Positions 1 through 8,667 are shown, counted from the stretch's first letter. The stretch: 64,000 nucleotides of DNA from Tenacibaculum sp. (GCA_022448525.1 JAKVCX010000010.1:162784-226783), one strand, 5' to 3'. Notes: generated by a model from the letters alone, not told the origin. Translations and numbers: made by a program.

Positions 1-518
1 ACTTTCGGTTCTGCAGTATATGATATTGTATAACCTACATTGTTGTGAACAATTAAATAATCTGATTTTTCTATTTGTTCGTTAAGATTAAACCTTTTAA
101 TATAATTTATAACATAAATTTCGTCATAAAGTTTATGCTTAGCTTTAACTAATTTATAATTAAACTTTTTTCGATTCCACTTCTCCTTATTTAAAATATA
201 AAAGTTAAAGTAATCATCAAGGTTAACAGAATTTTTAACCTCTTTTTTAAGATCTGTTCTATAGATACTAAGACTTGGACTCAACTTAGAATTTTCACTA
301 ACTCTTGGAACGTAATATTTTGCCCCTAGATCGCTTTTAAGCTCCCAATCACTCACTGTTTCAATAGAAAAATTCGCCCTTCTTTTAGTAGACTCTAAAC
401 TATCTAAAACCTTAAAAGGATTGTTTTCAAATTGAGCAATTTTTGGATTTCTGTATGTTGATTTACATGAGAAAAGAACCACTAAACTTATAGCGGTAAG
501 GTATTTAATATATTTCAT
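1..518 (-). CDS. Lipoprotein, C-terminus cut by window edge
   Basis: An open frame runs from an ATG at 518 leftwards to the window edge without a stop. The translation begins MKYIKYLTAISLVVLFSC, a signal peptide with a lipobox ending in Cys18, so the product is predicted to be a lipoprotein. The visible 172 residues are charged and rich in Lys, Asn and Tyr, and I recognise no domain. The gene begins only 5 nt after the stop of the LolC/E-like permease at 524-1726, so the two probably share a transcript with rbfA. No function is inferred. Confidence 0.75.
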   Translation of the reverse strand, partial: MKYIKYLTAISLVVLFSCKSTYRNPKIAQFENNPFKVLDSLESTKRRANFSIETVSDWELKSDLGAKYYVPRVSENSKLSPSLSIYRTDLKKEVKNSVNLDDYFNFYILNKEKWNRKKFNYKLVKAKHKLYDEIYVINYIKRFNLNEQIEKSDYLIVHNNVGYTISYTAEPK

Positions 519-523
519 AACTA

Positions 524-1726
524 TTATTTTTTTACAAATTTAATCGTTATTCTCGAACTTGCAATTTTAGCTGCTATAAACCCTAATATTGCAATTGTAA
601 AAATTACTACAAAGAAATTAGACCATTGGAATTCTACAGGATAAGGTATATTCTGTGTAATCATAAATACTCCAAATTGTTGTTGAATTAACACAAGTAC
701 CACGGCTAAAATCATTCCTATTCCTAAACCAACAAGACAAAGTAGAAATCCTTGTAAAACGAATATTCTTTTTATATCTTTTAACGTTGCTCCAATATTT
801 AAAAGTGTTTTTAAATTCTTTCTCTTGTCAATAATCATCATAATTATTGCTCCAATAACATTAAACAGAGCTATAATTACAATTAATGTGAATATTAAAT
901 AAGAAACAAAATTCTCAGTATTAATAACCTTATAAACTAGGGCGTTTAACTCTGTTCTTGTTTGAACCTTAAAAGAATCACCCAAATTTTGCTGTAAAAT
1001 AGCGGCTTCGTCATCTACTTTATCCGCATTTCTTAATTTAATCTCGACCGCTGAAACTTCATTTGGTTCGTAATTCAATAATTGTTGAGCGACCTCAAGT
1101 TCTGTAAAAACATATTTATTCTGAAAATCTTCCGAACCTGAATACACTCCAATAATTTGAACATTCGCAGATCGAAAAGCATTTGCCGCATTTAGCATCC
1201 CTTTTCCTGGCTTAGGAACAAATATTTTTAACGGATCAGTCATGTTAAAGATTCGAAGTGATAATTTATATGAAATCCCACTTCCTATAACTGCTGTATT
1301 TCTAAATTCAGGATCAATCCACTCTCCTACTACCAAAGAAGAATCTAATGCAACAATTTCTGTGTAATTATTATCTACACCTTTAATATGAGCAATATGA
1401 CTTTTGTCTTTATACTTTAAAAAAACACGCTCTTCTACTACTTTTGAAAATGAGGCAATGTTGGCATTGGAAATTAACTCTTCATCAATTTTTTGATCGT
1501 AATTAAAAGTTTTTCCCGAAACTGGTGAAATTTTAATATCTGGATCTGAAGCATTTAATAATGAATAACTAAATGTTCGTAAACCTGAGAAACCAGAAAG
1601 TATAACGAATAACGCAATTGTACCCACAATTACTCCAAACATAGCAATCAAAGTAATGATATTAATAGCATTGGTACTGCTTTTTGATTTTAAATATCGT
1701 TTGGCTATGTAAAAAGGAAAATTCAA
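524..1726 (-). CDS. ABC transporter permease, LolC/LolE (FtsX/MacB) type
   Basis: A 400-residue inner-membrane permease. One membrane segment lies near residues 20-45, followed by a large periplasmic domain (about 46-260) and three membrane segments in the last 130 residues; this is the MacB-PCD plus FtsX layout of lipoprotein-releasing permeases. The start MNFPFYIAKRYL with the downstream SSTNAINIIT motif is typical of the family. In the Lol system such permeases pull lipoproteins from the inner membrane with the LolD ATPase, which is not in this window. It follows rbfA by 42 nt on the same strand and is probably cotranscribed with it. LolC and LolE cannot be told apart here. Confidence 0.88.
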   Translation of the reverse strand: MNFPFYIAKRYLKSKSSTNAINIITLIAMFGVIVGTIALFVILSGFSGLRTFSYSLLNASDPDIKISPVSGKTFNYDQKIDEELISNANIASFSKVVEERVFLKYKDKSHIAHIKGVDNNYTEIVALDSSLVVGEWIDPEFRNTAVIGSGISYKLSLRIFNMTDPLKIFVPKPGKGMLNAANAFRSANVQIIGVYSGSEDFQNKYVFTELEVAQQLLNYEPNEVSAVEIKLRNADKVDDEAAILQQNLGDSFKVQTRTELNALVYKVINTENFVSYLIFTLIVIIALFNVIGAIIMMIIDKRKNLKTLLNIGATLKDIKRIFVLQGFLLCLVGLGIGMILAVVLVLIQQQFGVFMITQNIPYPVEFQWSNFFVVIFTIAILGFIAAKIASSRITIKFVKK

Positions 1727-1768
1727 TTCGTGTTTAAATGTATAGCAATATAAGAGTTACAGTAAAAC

Positions 1769-2164
1769 TTAGCGTTTTTGTCTGCGCGGTAAAATATCTG
1801 GATTTTTAATTGGGTTTTCGTCTTCTCCGTTTAACGACTTATCAATTTCCTCAATATAATCTAAACTATCATCACCAAAGAATAATAATTCAGGCATTCT
1901 TCTTAATTGATTTCTTGTACGTTGTGCCATTTCATGACGAATTAATGGCGTATTAGATTTTACTCCTTCAACAATTTCATCTCTTTTATCCGAAGGAAAA
2001 ACACTTAAATATACTTTTGCTACCCCAAGATCGGCCGTTACTGTAACTTTAGATACTGAGATAATCACTCCTTTCATTCCGTTTTGAGCAGCACGTTGAA
2101 GTACATCAACTAAATCTTTCTGTAATAATGCTGCAATTTTTCGTTGCCTGTTCGTTTCTTCCAT
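1769..2164 (-). CDS. rbfA: Ribosome-binding factor A
   Basis: A 131-residue RbfA protein, which binds the 30S subunit during late 16S rRNA maturation. The family features are visible: an N-terminal RQRKIAALLQKDLVDVLQ helix, a KH-like core with VSKVTVTADLGVAKVYLSVFP, then IRHEMAQRTRNQLRRMPELLFFGDDSLDYIEEID. The length is normal for the family. A perfect promoter box (TAAATTTG on the minus strand) lies only four bases before the ATG, so the transcript probably begins at or very near the start codon. The lolC/E-type permease follows 42 nt downstream. Confidence 0.95.
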   Translation of the reverse strand: MEETNRQRKIAALLQKDLVDVLQRAAQNGMKGVIISVSKVTVTADLGVAKVYLSVFPSDKRDEIVEGVKSNTPLIRHEMAQRTRNQLRRMPELLFFGDDSLDYIEEIDKSLNGEDENPIKNPDILPRRQKR

Positions 2165-2168
2165 GCTG

Positions 2169-2176
2169 CAAATTTA
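2169..2176 (-). promoter_or_regulatory. Promoter -7 box for rbfA, placed for a leaderless transcript
   Basis: Read on the minus strand this is TAAATTTG, an exact match to the Bacteroidota -7 consensus TAnnTTTG. Only four bases separate it from the rbfA ATG at 2164. With the usual start of transcription a few bases after the box, the mRNA would begin at the ATG. Confidence 0.6.
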
Positions 2177-2231
2177 TTGATAAATATTGAATTAAAGGTT
2201 AAACAAGTCTTCAGAAGTACGTAATAAAATA

Positions 2232-2286
2232 AAAAGTCGCCTGTTATAAAACTATTTTAAAACAACTCTATAATATGGCGACTTTT
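2232..2286 (-). terminator. Terminator-like inverted repeat after the response regulator
   Basis: The ten-base arms AAAAGTCGCC (2232-2241) and GGCGACTTTT (2277-2286) are perfectly complementary, with a long AT-rich centre. It lies between the end of the response regulator gene and the rbfA promoter and would end the two-component transcript. Confidence 0.55.
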
Positions 2287-2310
2287 AATTTTTGGGTAGT
2301 ACGAAGTACA

Positions 2311-2955
2311 CTACGGCATGTAAATCTTGTTTTTTATAGCATACATAACCAAGCCAACTCTATTTCGAATATTCAATTTTGTGAATAAACTGTCTCGATA
2401 ACCATCAATAGTTTTCGGACTTAAAAACATCTTCTCTGCAATTTCCTTGTACGTTAATTCTGAACAAGCTAAACGCATAAACTTAATTTCGTTTTCTTTA
2501 AAGTTAACGTGATTATTACTATTTTTTCCTGAAACTGATTCTAGTAGTAAGTTGGTTACATTTTTGGTATGGTAAAATCCATTTTCCATAATTTCCAATA
2601 ATGCTTTTTCTAGCACTTCCTTTTTCGTGTCTTTTAGCAAATACCCAATAGCACCTGCTTTTAGCATTTTTAAGATTGTACCATCAGCATCTTCAACAGA
2701 CAATGCTAGTACATTCACATTTGGATAGTTCGCTACAACCCATTCAGTAGTTTCAATACCATTCATTACTGGCATATTTACGTCTACTAAAACAATATCA
2801 GGAATGTTTCGGGGTGATGCAGCAAATTTTTCTTGCACTTCACCTCCATTTTTACAAGTGTACAATACTTTGAATTTATCAAAAGTATTCACCATGCCCT
2901 CAATAGCCTGAGATAAAAGTGTATGATCGTCTACTACGACAACTGAATATTTCAT
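2311..2955 (-). CDS. Response regulator, NarL/LuxR type
   Basis: A 214-residue two-domain regulator. The receiver domain (about 1-125) has the acidic pair Asp9-Asp10, the phospho-acceptor Asp58 in IVLVDVNMP, and the conserved Lys in GYLLKDT. The C-terminal LuxR helix-turn-helix (about 150-214) contains ENEIKFMRLACSELTYKEIA and SPKTIDGYRDSLFTKLNIRNR. It should bind DNA when phosphorylated by the histidine kinase encoded 42 nt upstream on the same strand. A terminator-like hairpin follows the gene. Target genes are unknown. Confidence 0.93.
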   Translation of the reverse strand: MKYSVVVVDDHTLLSQAIEGMVNTFDKFKVLYTCKNGGEVQEKFAASPRNIPDIVLVDVNMPVMNGIETTEWVVANYPNVNVLALSVEDADGTILKMLKAGAIGYLLKDTKKEVLEKALLEIMENGFYHTKNVTNLLLESVSGKNSNNHVNFKENEIKFMRLACSELTYKEIAEKMFLSPKTIDGYRDSLFTKLNIRNRVGLVMYAIKNKIYMP

Positions 2956-2997
2956 TTTCGTTAGATAAGTTGGTTACTATTTTTAACATGTAGGCGA

Positions 2998-3756
2998 TTA
3001 TACTCTATAAATGTAGTAATAAATATTTAAAGTAGTACCCTTATTAGGAATCGATTTTAAATCGGCTTCTGCGTTGATTAATTCGACTCTGGTTTTAATA
3101 TTCTGAAGTCCAATTCCTTTCTTGTTTGCTTCGTCAATATTAAATCCAACTCCATTATCTTTTGCCGTTATTTCTAAGACATCATCTTTAAAATTTAGGA
3201 TAACATCTAATTTTGATCCTCTTGCATGTTTTATAGTATTTGAAAAGAACTCTTGTAGAATTCTAAACATAATAATTCCATGCTTTTGATCAATTTCTTG
3301 TTCATCTCCGGTAACAGTTAACGAAGCTTCAATAAACTTTAAACGATTAAACCGTTCTATTTCTAAAGCAACAGCTTCTTTAAACTTAATATTGTTTATA
3401 AACTCTGGGTTAATCAGTTTAGACAACGATCTAATTTCATTTAAACTTTTTGTGATAGTTTCTGAAATATCGTTCAAATTGTCGGGGGTAGCGTTTTGCA
3501 ACTGAATTTTTGCTAAAGTGAGAAGTTGCCCGATATTATCGTGCAACTCCCAACTTATATTTCTTAAAGTTTCTTCTCTAATTTCTATTTGAGTTTCGGC
3601 AATTTCATTTTCGAACCGCTTTTTCTCTTCTGCCTTTTCAGTTAATAACTGATTTTTTCGGCGCTGAAATATTGTGAATAGTACAATTAGTAAGGCTACA
3701 ATTAAAACTATAATGATTGTAGAAATTATAAGTACTTCTTTTCCTTCTTGCTCCAT
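2998..3756 (-). CDS. Sensor histidine kinase, HisKA_3 type
   Basis: A 252-residue membrane kinase. One membrane segment covers about residues 8-30, followed by a charged coiled coil. The HisKA_3 dimerisation helix contains the phospho-acceptor His72 in SWELHDNIGQLL. The HATPase domain carries DNGVGF and KGIGLQNIKTRVEL. There is almost no periplasmic sensing region, so it may sense through the membrane or through a partner. Its start lies inside the 3' end of the 3726-4340 membrane-protein gene, which suggests translational coupling. The partner regulator gene follows 42 nt downstream. Confidence 0.92.
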   Translation of the reverse strand: MEQEGKEVLIISTIIIVLIVALLIVLFTIFQRRKNQLLTEKAEEKKRFENEIAETQIEIREETLRNISWELHDNIGQLLTLAKIQLQNATPDNLNDISETITKSLNEIRSLSKLINPEFINNIKFKEAVALEIERFNRLKFIEASLTVTGDEQEIDQKHGIIMFRILQEFFSNTIKHARGSKLDVILNFKDDVLEITAKDNGVGFNIDEANKKGIGLQNIKTRVELINAEADLKSIPNKGTTLNIYYYIYRV

Positions 3757-4340
3757 ATCAATCCATAAATTATAAATAGATTCATTAAAATAACTAATAT
3801 ATTTATAATGAAAAACAAACCTCTATCTTTCATGTAACCAATTAATGAAAAAAATGGCACAGAAGGAAAATAAAAGACTAAAAATCCTACCGACACCCAA
3901 AAAGGGAGTAATTTCTTATAATTTAAAATCTTATCAGACAATAACAATGTTCTTAAATATAGAAAAGCAAAAACACTAGTATTAATAGCTCCAAGAATAA
4001 CCAAATAAAAGAACAGGTTTCTATTAAAAATTACGATTATCCATAGAGCACTAAATACTAATGTTAAACAGACTATTAACTTTCTAAGCTTTTCAGAGTC
4101 AATTATATGATAATATATTAATCCAAGTAAATTAAATTGAAATAAAGAATAAATAAAATAAAGAAGATAACTAGACCTTTTAATTGTTATAATGTAAGCT
4201 CCAATACCTTCAACAATTGATGAAAACAGCAAATAACAAGATAATAAGAAGAGAAACTTACTTCTATATTTAATCAAGTATATCAAACTAAATAACGCTG
4301 TAAATGCTTGTAGTGACAATTCTATATATTCTAATTTCAT
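3726..4340 (-). CDS. Multi-pass membrane protein of unknown function
   Basis: The 204 residues are mostly hydrophobic and suggest six or seven membrane helices with short loops (for example KYRSKFLFLLSCYLLF and FWVSVGFLVFYF). No catalytic motif is recognised. The last 31 bases overlap the start of the histidine kinase, so the two are translated from one message. The kinase has almost no sensor domain, so this protein may be its membrane sensing partner; that is inference from position only. Confidence 0.7.
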   Translation of the reverse strand: MKLEYIELSLQAFTALFSLIYLIKYRSKFLFLLSCYLLFSSIVEGIGAYIITIKRSSYLLYFIYSLFQFNLLGLIYYHIIDSEKLRKLIVCLTLVFSALWIIVIFNRNLFFYLVILGAINTSVFAFLYLRTLLLSDKILNYKKLLPFWVSVGFLVFYFPSVPFFSLIGYMKDRGLFFIINILVILMNLFIIYGLIWSKKEKKYL

Positions 4341-4345
4341 AATTT

Positions 4346-4945
4346 TTAATGAGGTGGAGAAATATGACTGAAATTTCCAGCACTACTTTCTTCTTCAGTA
4401 AACCCATCACGCATCATCATAGCTTTGAAAGAAGTTTTTACTTCTTCTTTTTGACTAGATTTTAACTTGAAGTTTTCTTTGTTATCATAGCGCCATTCAT
4501 AATTATATTTTTCAAGTATTTCTTTAAATGTTACTAATTTCTCTCTTGAAGAATTTAAAACATCTACTTGAACTTCTTTACCATTCACAACAGTTGTAGG
4601 AATATATAAAAGATTCTCGTAACTTTTTAATTCCTTTTTTGGAGCATGCTCTGCTGAATAAACACCTTTGATGAAACTAATTCCTTTTAATTTTATTCCT
4701 TTTTCCTTAGCTTCCTTCTCCATATAATTCATATAGTTTTTCAACTCTTGAAAATCAAATGTATTAATTCGAGTATCCTCAAAACCTAATCCATTTACCA
4801 ATAACTCAAATCGGGTTCTATCATACTCATGTAGCATAGTAACGATTTCCTTATAGGTTAATAATCTTTTTGGTTTTGTTGCATCTGGACCATCATGTGT
4901 AATGATTCCAAAAAGTTTACATAGTTTACGTAGTAACGATTTCAT
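4346..4945 (-). CDS. Conserved protein, paralogue of the 5139-5771 lipoprotein
   Basis: A 199-residue protein of unknown function. From about residue 29 it aligns with its neighbour at 5139-5771: both share a YKxxxxxLxxYDxTR block, LxNxLGFEDTRIN, a segment KxxxKEKGIxLxGIxFxxGxY, and a TTxxNG stretch, and both end near a xxxPP motif. This copy has a basic N-terminus and no clear signal peptide, unlike the paralogue. It lies 5 nt before the membrane-protein gene 3726-4340, so it probably belongs to the same operon as the two-component system. No known domain is recognised. Confidence 0.7.
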   Translation of the reverse strand: MKSLLRKLCKLFGIITHDGPDATKPKRLLTYKEIVTMLHEYDRTRFELLVNGLGFEDTRINTFDFQELKNYMNYMEKEAKEKGIKLKGISFIKGVYSAEHAPKKELKSYENLLYIPTTVVNGKEVQVDVLNSSREKLVTFKEILEKYNYEWRYDNKENFKLKSSQKEEVKTSFKAMMMRDGFTEEESSAGNFSHISPPH

Positions 4946-5061
4946 TTTAGTTAAAGTTTAGTTATTTAATCAATCCAAAAATACAAGCATTTTTTTTACA
5001 CAAAACAAACTCTTTAATTCTTTGTCAAAGAACTTAATTACTTCACAACAAAATCGCAGGA

Positions 5062-5088
5062 AAAACCCCTTTTACTTAAAGGGGTTTT
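5062..5088 (-). terminator. Rho-independent terminator
   Basis: Arms AAAACCCCTTT (5062-5072) and AAAGGGGTTTT (5078-5088) form an 11-bp stem. It lies just past the stop codon of the minus-strand lipoprotein gene 5139-5771. Confidence 0.75.
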
Positions 5089-5138
5089 CATAATATTACG
5101 GAACTTATCTAAGCTTAAATAATTCTATGTTGAACATT

Positions 5139-5771
5139 TTACTCATAAGGAGGGGCAATGTTAGTAACATTAGCTGAACCACTATCTAAATCAGGAGTAC
5201 CATTTCGATTAGAATAATTTTTTAAAATATCTTTAGAAATATTATTTCTGTTATTATAATCTTCATTACTATCATAAACCCAATTATATCCAAAATCAGA
5301 CAACTTTTCCTTAATGGTAACAATATTATCCTTTGTTGATAAAGCTGGATCAAAACCAATATTTCTACCATTAATATTTGTTGTAGGCATGAAAATAAAA
5401 TGTTGGTACCCTGGAGTACCATAAGAAGCTTCTTTAGGATAAGCTCCAGACACAAAATTAATTCCAGTTAATTCAATTCCTTTTTCTTTAGATAACTGCT
5501 TTACGTATTTAATGTAGTTTTCTATTGTTTCAATAGAATAATAGTTAATTCTAGTATCTTCAAAACCTAGAGCATTTTCTAAAACTGGCTTTCTAGTTTT
5601 ATCATAATACTCCAAACGTTCAATCATACCTTTATATGATATCATATTCCAAGGTCTTTCCACTGAAGCTTCTTCAACATTAGTATTAACAGTGTCTTCA
5701 TCTTTTTGGCATCCTACAAAAGACACCACACTTACAACCATAGCAAGTGCCACAATTTTCATTGTTTTCAT
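5139..5771 (-). CDS. Lipoprotein, paralogue of the 4346-4945 protein
   Basis: A 210-residue protein with a lipoprotein signal (start MKTMKIVALAMVVS, lipobox VGC with Cys21). The mature part shares the YKGMIERLEYYDKTR and ALGFEDTRINYY blocks with the protein at 4346-4945, indicating tandem duplication with only one copy keeping a lipoprotein signal. The C-terminus ends in NIAPPYE. A terminator follows at 5062-5088, so the two paralogues are separately transcribed. Function unknown. Confidence 0.75.
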   Translation of the reverse strand: MKTMKIVALAMVVSVVSFVGCQKDEDTVNTNVEEASVERPWNMISYKGMIERLEYYDKTRKPVLENALGFEDTRINYYSIETIENYIKYVKQLSKEKGIELTGINFVSGAYPKEASYGTPGYQHFIFMPTTNINGRNIGFDPALSTKDNIVTIKEKLSDFGYNWVYDSNEDYNNRNNISKDILKNYSNRNGTPDLDSGSANVTNIAPPYE

Positions 5772-6306
5772 AATTAAAAAATTAATATTAATAAAATTAG
5801 TTTTGAATAATTATCTCCAATTTAGGTTCATAGCATTAAAAGGAGATAGCAATTATTTGGTTTAAAACTACAAAGAATTATGGTTTTAAAAGTAAACAAA
5901 CGATGTTTTTTTGATTTTTTTCTTCAAATTAAACCTTAGTCTATTAAAAATATATGTTATATCGAGAAGACTGTGCGGAATAATCTTAGCAGGTCATAAA
6001 AAAGATTGCTTCATTTTATTCGCAATGACTATTATGAGTCTCATTTTTGAAAACTACTATTTACACACTACTTGCATCGCGACTACAATTTATGGAATAA
6101 AAGTACTTAGAAGTTTTTCTCTTTTTTACACAAGAAAAACACTCTAAAATCTTACTGAATACAACCTTTACAATTCCAGTATTTCTACTACCAACCAAAC
6201 TAATTCTTTTCTAAATCTTTGCCTTCGCTATTTCGAAATACAAAATCAATGGCGGAAACCGAAAAGCCAGATTAAAAGAGTAGGTAACATCTAAAAACTA
6301 TTAATT
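5772..6306. other. 535-bp intergenic region
   Basis: No convincing gene lies here. It separates the minus-strand lipoprotein gene from the plus-strand DUF2589 gene and should hold both promoters. Its one recognisable part is the degenerate dispersed repeat at about 5955-6040. An open frame of 78 codons at 5911-6147 crosses that repeat and looks spurious. Confidence 0.5.
5955..6040. repeat. Degenerate dispersed intergenic repeat
   Basis: On the minus strand the segment contains ATTGCGAATAAAATGAAGCA, AATCTTTTTTATGACCTGC and CACAGTCTTCTCGAT. This resembles the ATTGCGA...GAAGCAATCT sequences scattered between genes in many Bacteroidota genomes. Only one copy is present in this window, so the repeat status rests on recall, not on an internal comparison. 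Confidence 0.4.
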
Positions 6307-6927
6307 ATGCCAAATTTAGTACCTGAGCTTAATAGCTTAGATTTTAATGTATACGTTGGGGGACCATTACAGGCAGCTATTCAAGCACAAACTGCTGCTT
6401 CAATGGCAACAGTAAACTTTATTAAAGAAGTAGGATTTGAAAAAGATAACGATCCTACAAAACCAGACGCTTTGCGTTATGTTGATTTTCAATATAAAAA
6501 GTCGGTTCCAAATCCACATAAAGGAAAAACAGCACAAGAACTTCAAGATGAAGGATTACCTGCTAACACTGATGTATCGTCAAACTTTATTGACAGTGAA
6601 ATCGAAATTAAAGTTCCGTTTTTAACCATGTTAACAATTCCATCAATTCGTATTGATGAAGTAAACATTGACTTTAATGCTCGTTTAAGTTCTACTGAAA
6701 CTAGTAATGTTTCGTCGGAATTTGCTGCAAGTGCAGAGTTAGGAATCAACTACAAAATTGTAAACTTTAAAGCTTCTGCTTCTTACAAAAGAAACACTTC
6801 TCAAGGAGTAAAAGTTGATAAAACTTACAATTTAGGAGTGAAAGTAAAAGCGGTAAATGATGAATTACCAGAAGGATTAAGCAGAATTTTAGACATGCTT
6901 GAAGATAGCATCGCTGCAGTAGCTTAA
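6307..6927 (+). CDS. DUF2589 family protein
   Basis: The 206 residues match the DUF2589 pattern: a helical N-terminus (LQAAIQAQTAASMATVNFI), the signature VPFLTMLTIPSIRIDEVNIDFNA at about 99-121, and a beta-rich tail with alternating charged and small residues. The family has no assigned function. It opens a three-gene locus (6307-8230) whose second product shares a motif of the form xxIELTIPVAI. A terminator-like hairpin directly follows, so this gene may be expressed more strongly than the next two. Confidence 0.8.
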   Translation: MPNLVPELNSLDFNVYVGGPLQAAIQAQTAASMATVNFIKEVGFEKDNDPTKPDALRYVDFQYKKSVPNPHKGKTAQELQDEGLPANTDVSSNFIDSEIEIKVPFLTMLTIPSIRIDEVNIDFNARLSSTETSNVSSEFAASAELGINYKIVNFKASASYKRNTSQGVKVDKTYNLGVKVKAVNDELPEGLSRILDMLEDSIAAVA

Positions 6928-6937
6928 TACAAATTTT

Positions 6938-6970
6938 AAAAGGTCGTTCTACTTTTTTGAATGACCTTTT
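6938..6970 (+). terminator. Terminator-like hairpin after the DUF2589 gene
   Basis: Arms AAAAGGTCGTTC (6938-6949) and GAATGACCTTTT (6959-6970) pair throughout with one G-U pair. It argues that the next gene starts at 7011, after the hairpin, not at the in-frame ATG at 6957. Confidence 0.6.
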
Positions 6971-7010
6971 TAAACTTTTCTTCTCATCAATAAATTTAAA
7001 AACTTACATC

Positions 7011-7682
7011 ATGATTAACTTAAATGAATATATCGGTAGTATCGCTACAAGTTTAACAGAAGCAAGAATGATTTCAGATTTAAAATCATTAGAAATTGCT
7101 GAAAAATTTGCTCAACACGATTTGCTAAAACATTTTTCAATTCCTAGATTTAGAGCTCAAAATATCGAATTAACCATTCCTGTAGCCATTGGTGAATTAG
7201 AAACTCAGTATCCAAAAGATCATCAACCTATTGACAATATTGAATTCAGTGCGCAAACCTATAGTATTTTAAAAGATGTAACTCAAAGAACATCTTTTGA
7301 TAGAAAAACTTCTATTCAATTAAAAGCAGCGATTAATAATGAAGTCGAATCTTTAGAGAAATCAATTAAAGCTACGAATGATGAAACTAGTTCTTTAAAA
7401 TTATATTCTGCAAGAATCGCAGAACAGTTTATGGCAATTTCAAATGAAAAAATTGATGCTCCAGCTTTAATCAATCGAATTACGGAAAACCTAGCAAGTC
7501 AAATCAAGCCAAAACAACCTGTAAAACAAGAACCAAAAGTAATTGTTGAGAGTTACAAGTTACAAGAAATTAAACCAGAAAACTTGATTCAAATTAAAAT
7601 GACTTTAAACGAGGAAGGTTTAGAATGGCATACTTCGGAAGATGACAATGGAAATAAAAGTTCTAAACTATTACCTGAATAG
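7011..7682 (+). CDS. DUF2589-associated hypothetical protein
   Basis: A 223-residue protein from the ATG at 7011 (MINLNEYIGSIATSLTEAR). The upstream in-frame ATG at 6957 lies inside the terminator-like hairpin and is rejected. The N-terminal 75 residues carry an amphipathic helix and the motif QNIELTIPVAIGELE, reminiscent of DUF2589; the rest is helical, with a Pro/Lys linker near 170-180 and a final GLEWHTSEDDNGN segment. No enzyme motif is seen. It precedes 7685-8230 by two bases, so the two are translationally linked. Confidence 0.7.
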   Translation: MINLNEYIGSIATSLTEARMISDLKSLEIAEKFAQHDLLKHFSIPRFRAQNIELTIPVAIGELETQYPKDHQPIDNIEFSAQTYSILKDVTQRTSFDRKTSIQLKAAINNEVESLEKSIKATNDETSSLKLYSARIAEQFMAISNEKIDAPALINRITENLASQIKPKQPVKQEPKVIVESYKLQEIKPENLIQIKMTLNEEGLEWHTSEDDNGNKSSKLLPE

Positions 7683-7684
7683 TC

Positions 7685-8230
7685 ATGAGAAAGTCAACTA
7701 CTAAAATCGTTAGTAACATAGAATTACAACTAGGCAAAATTTCAAATATTGTAAACTTATTGGAAAAGAAGAGCAGCACCAGCACTGCTACTTTAAAAAA
7801 TTGGTTATCAGAAACAGAAGAAATGTTACAACAATTAAGCATTCCAGAATCCTCTCAATTTGCTGTAAAACGAGGAGAACTCACCACCTTTTTACCGGAT
7901 GATTCTCGGAACAAACGAAAAGAATTATCTCGGTTTTCTGCAAGTTTATTAACTGGAGCTCAAGAAAACTTATGGGATGTTTATCAAAAACACAAAGAAA
8001 AGCTTGATAATGCAACCCAACTTATTCATCAGTTATTACATATAATCTATCAAACAAAACAGTTTAAATACGATCCGAAAGAAGATTTTACACTGTTCAT
8101 TCATCAAATTTGGGGGTTTTGTACTTCCCATGAACAACTCAAAGCGTTAACTGTACAAATACTTTCCTTGATAAATAAAACAGATGTACTTCTTGTTTTG
8201 GCCAAAGAAATTGAAATTGAAAATCTATAG
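7685..8230 (+). CDS. Helical hypothetical protein of the DUF2589 locus
   Basis: A 181-residue soluble protein, strongly alpha-helical by composition, with heptad-like Leu spacing in its first 60 residues (IELQLGKISNIVNLLEKK). No signal peptide, membrane segment or known domain is visible. It starts two bases after the preceding gene and ends 32 bases before methylmalonyl-CoA epimerase. Its association with DUF2589 proteins is the only clue to role. Confidence 0.65.
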   Translation: MRKSTTKIVSNIELQLGKISNIVNLLEKKSSTSTATLKNWLSETEEMLQQLSIPESSQFAVKRGELTTFLPDDSRNKRKELSRFSASLLTGAQENLWDVYQKHKEKLDNATQLIHQLLHIIYQTKQFKYDPKEDFTLFIHQIWGFCTSHEQLKALTVQILSLINKTDVLLVLAKEIEIENL

Positions 8231-8262
8231 ACTATCGTTTATAGATTTTTTATTTTTACCTC

Positions 8263-8667
8263 ATGAACAAAATAGAACACATCGGAATTGCTGTAAAAAG
8301 CATCGAACAATCAAATACATTATTTAAAGCTTTATTAGGAGAAGCACATTATAAAATTGAAGAAGTAGCTAGCGAAGGTGTTAAAACTTCTTTTTTTAAA
8401 TCTGGACCTAATAAAATTGAACTTTTAGAAGCTACAAAACCTGACAGCCCAATTGCAAAATTTATAGAAAAAAAAGGTGAAGGAATTCATCATATTGCTT
8501 TTGCTGTTGACGATATTGAAAGTGAAATTCAACGTTTAAAAAACGAAGGGTTTACCGTGTTAAACGAAGTTCCTAAAAAAGGAGCGGATAACAAGTTGGT
8601 GGCTTTTTTACATCCAAAAACTACAAACGGAGTTTTAATTGAACTTTGCCAAGACATTCCAAAATAG
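8263..8667 (+). CDS. mce: Methylmalonyl-CoA epimerase
   Basis: A 134-residue vicinal-oxygen-chelate protein that interconverts (R)- and (S)-methylmalonyl-CoA in propionate metabolism. It begins MNKIEHIGIAVKSIEQSNTL with the metal-binding His6, and has the second His in GEGIHHIAFAVDDIE and the Glu in NGVLIELCQ. Length and motif spacing are standard for the epimerase. The methylmalonyl-CoA mutase genes are not in the window. A strong terminator follows at 8737-8770. Confidence 0.92.
   Translation: MNKIEHIGIAVKSIEQSNTLFKALLGEAHYKIEEVASEGVKTSFFKSGPNKIELLEATKPDSPIAKFIEKKGEGIHHIAFAVDDIESEIQRLKNEGFTVLNEVPKKGADNKLVAFLHPKTTNGVLIELCQDIPK

Noticed and set aside
5911..6147. A 78-codon open frame on the plus strand
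   Set aside because: It crosses the dispersed repeat, has no family-like content and no promoter or leader of the usual form.
6957..7010. N-terminal extension of the 7011 gene
   Set aside because: It overlaps the terminator-like hairpin of the preceding gene, and the ATG at 7011 gives a normal A-rich leader.
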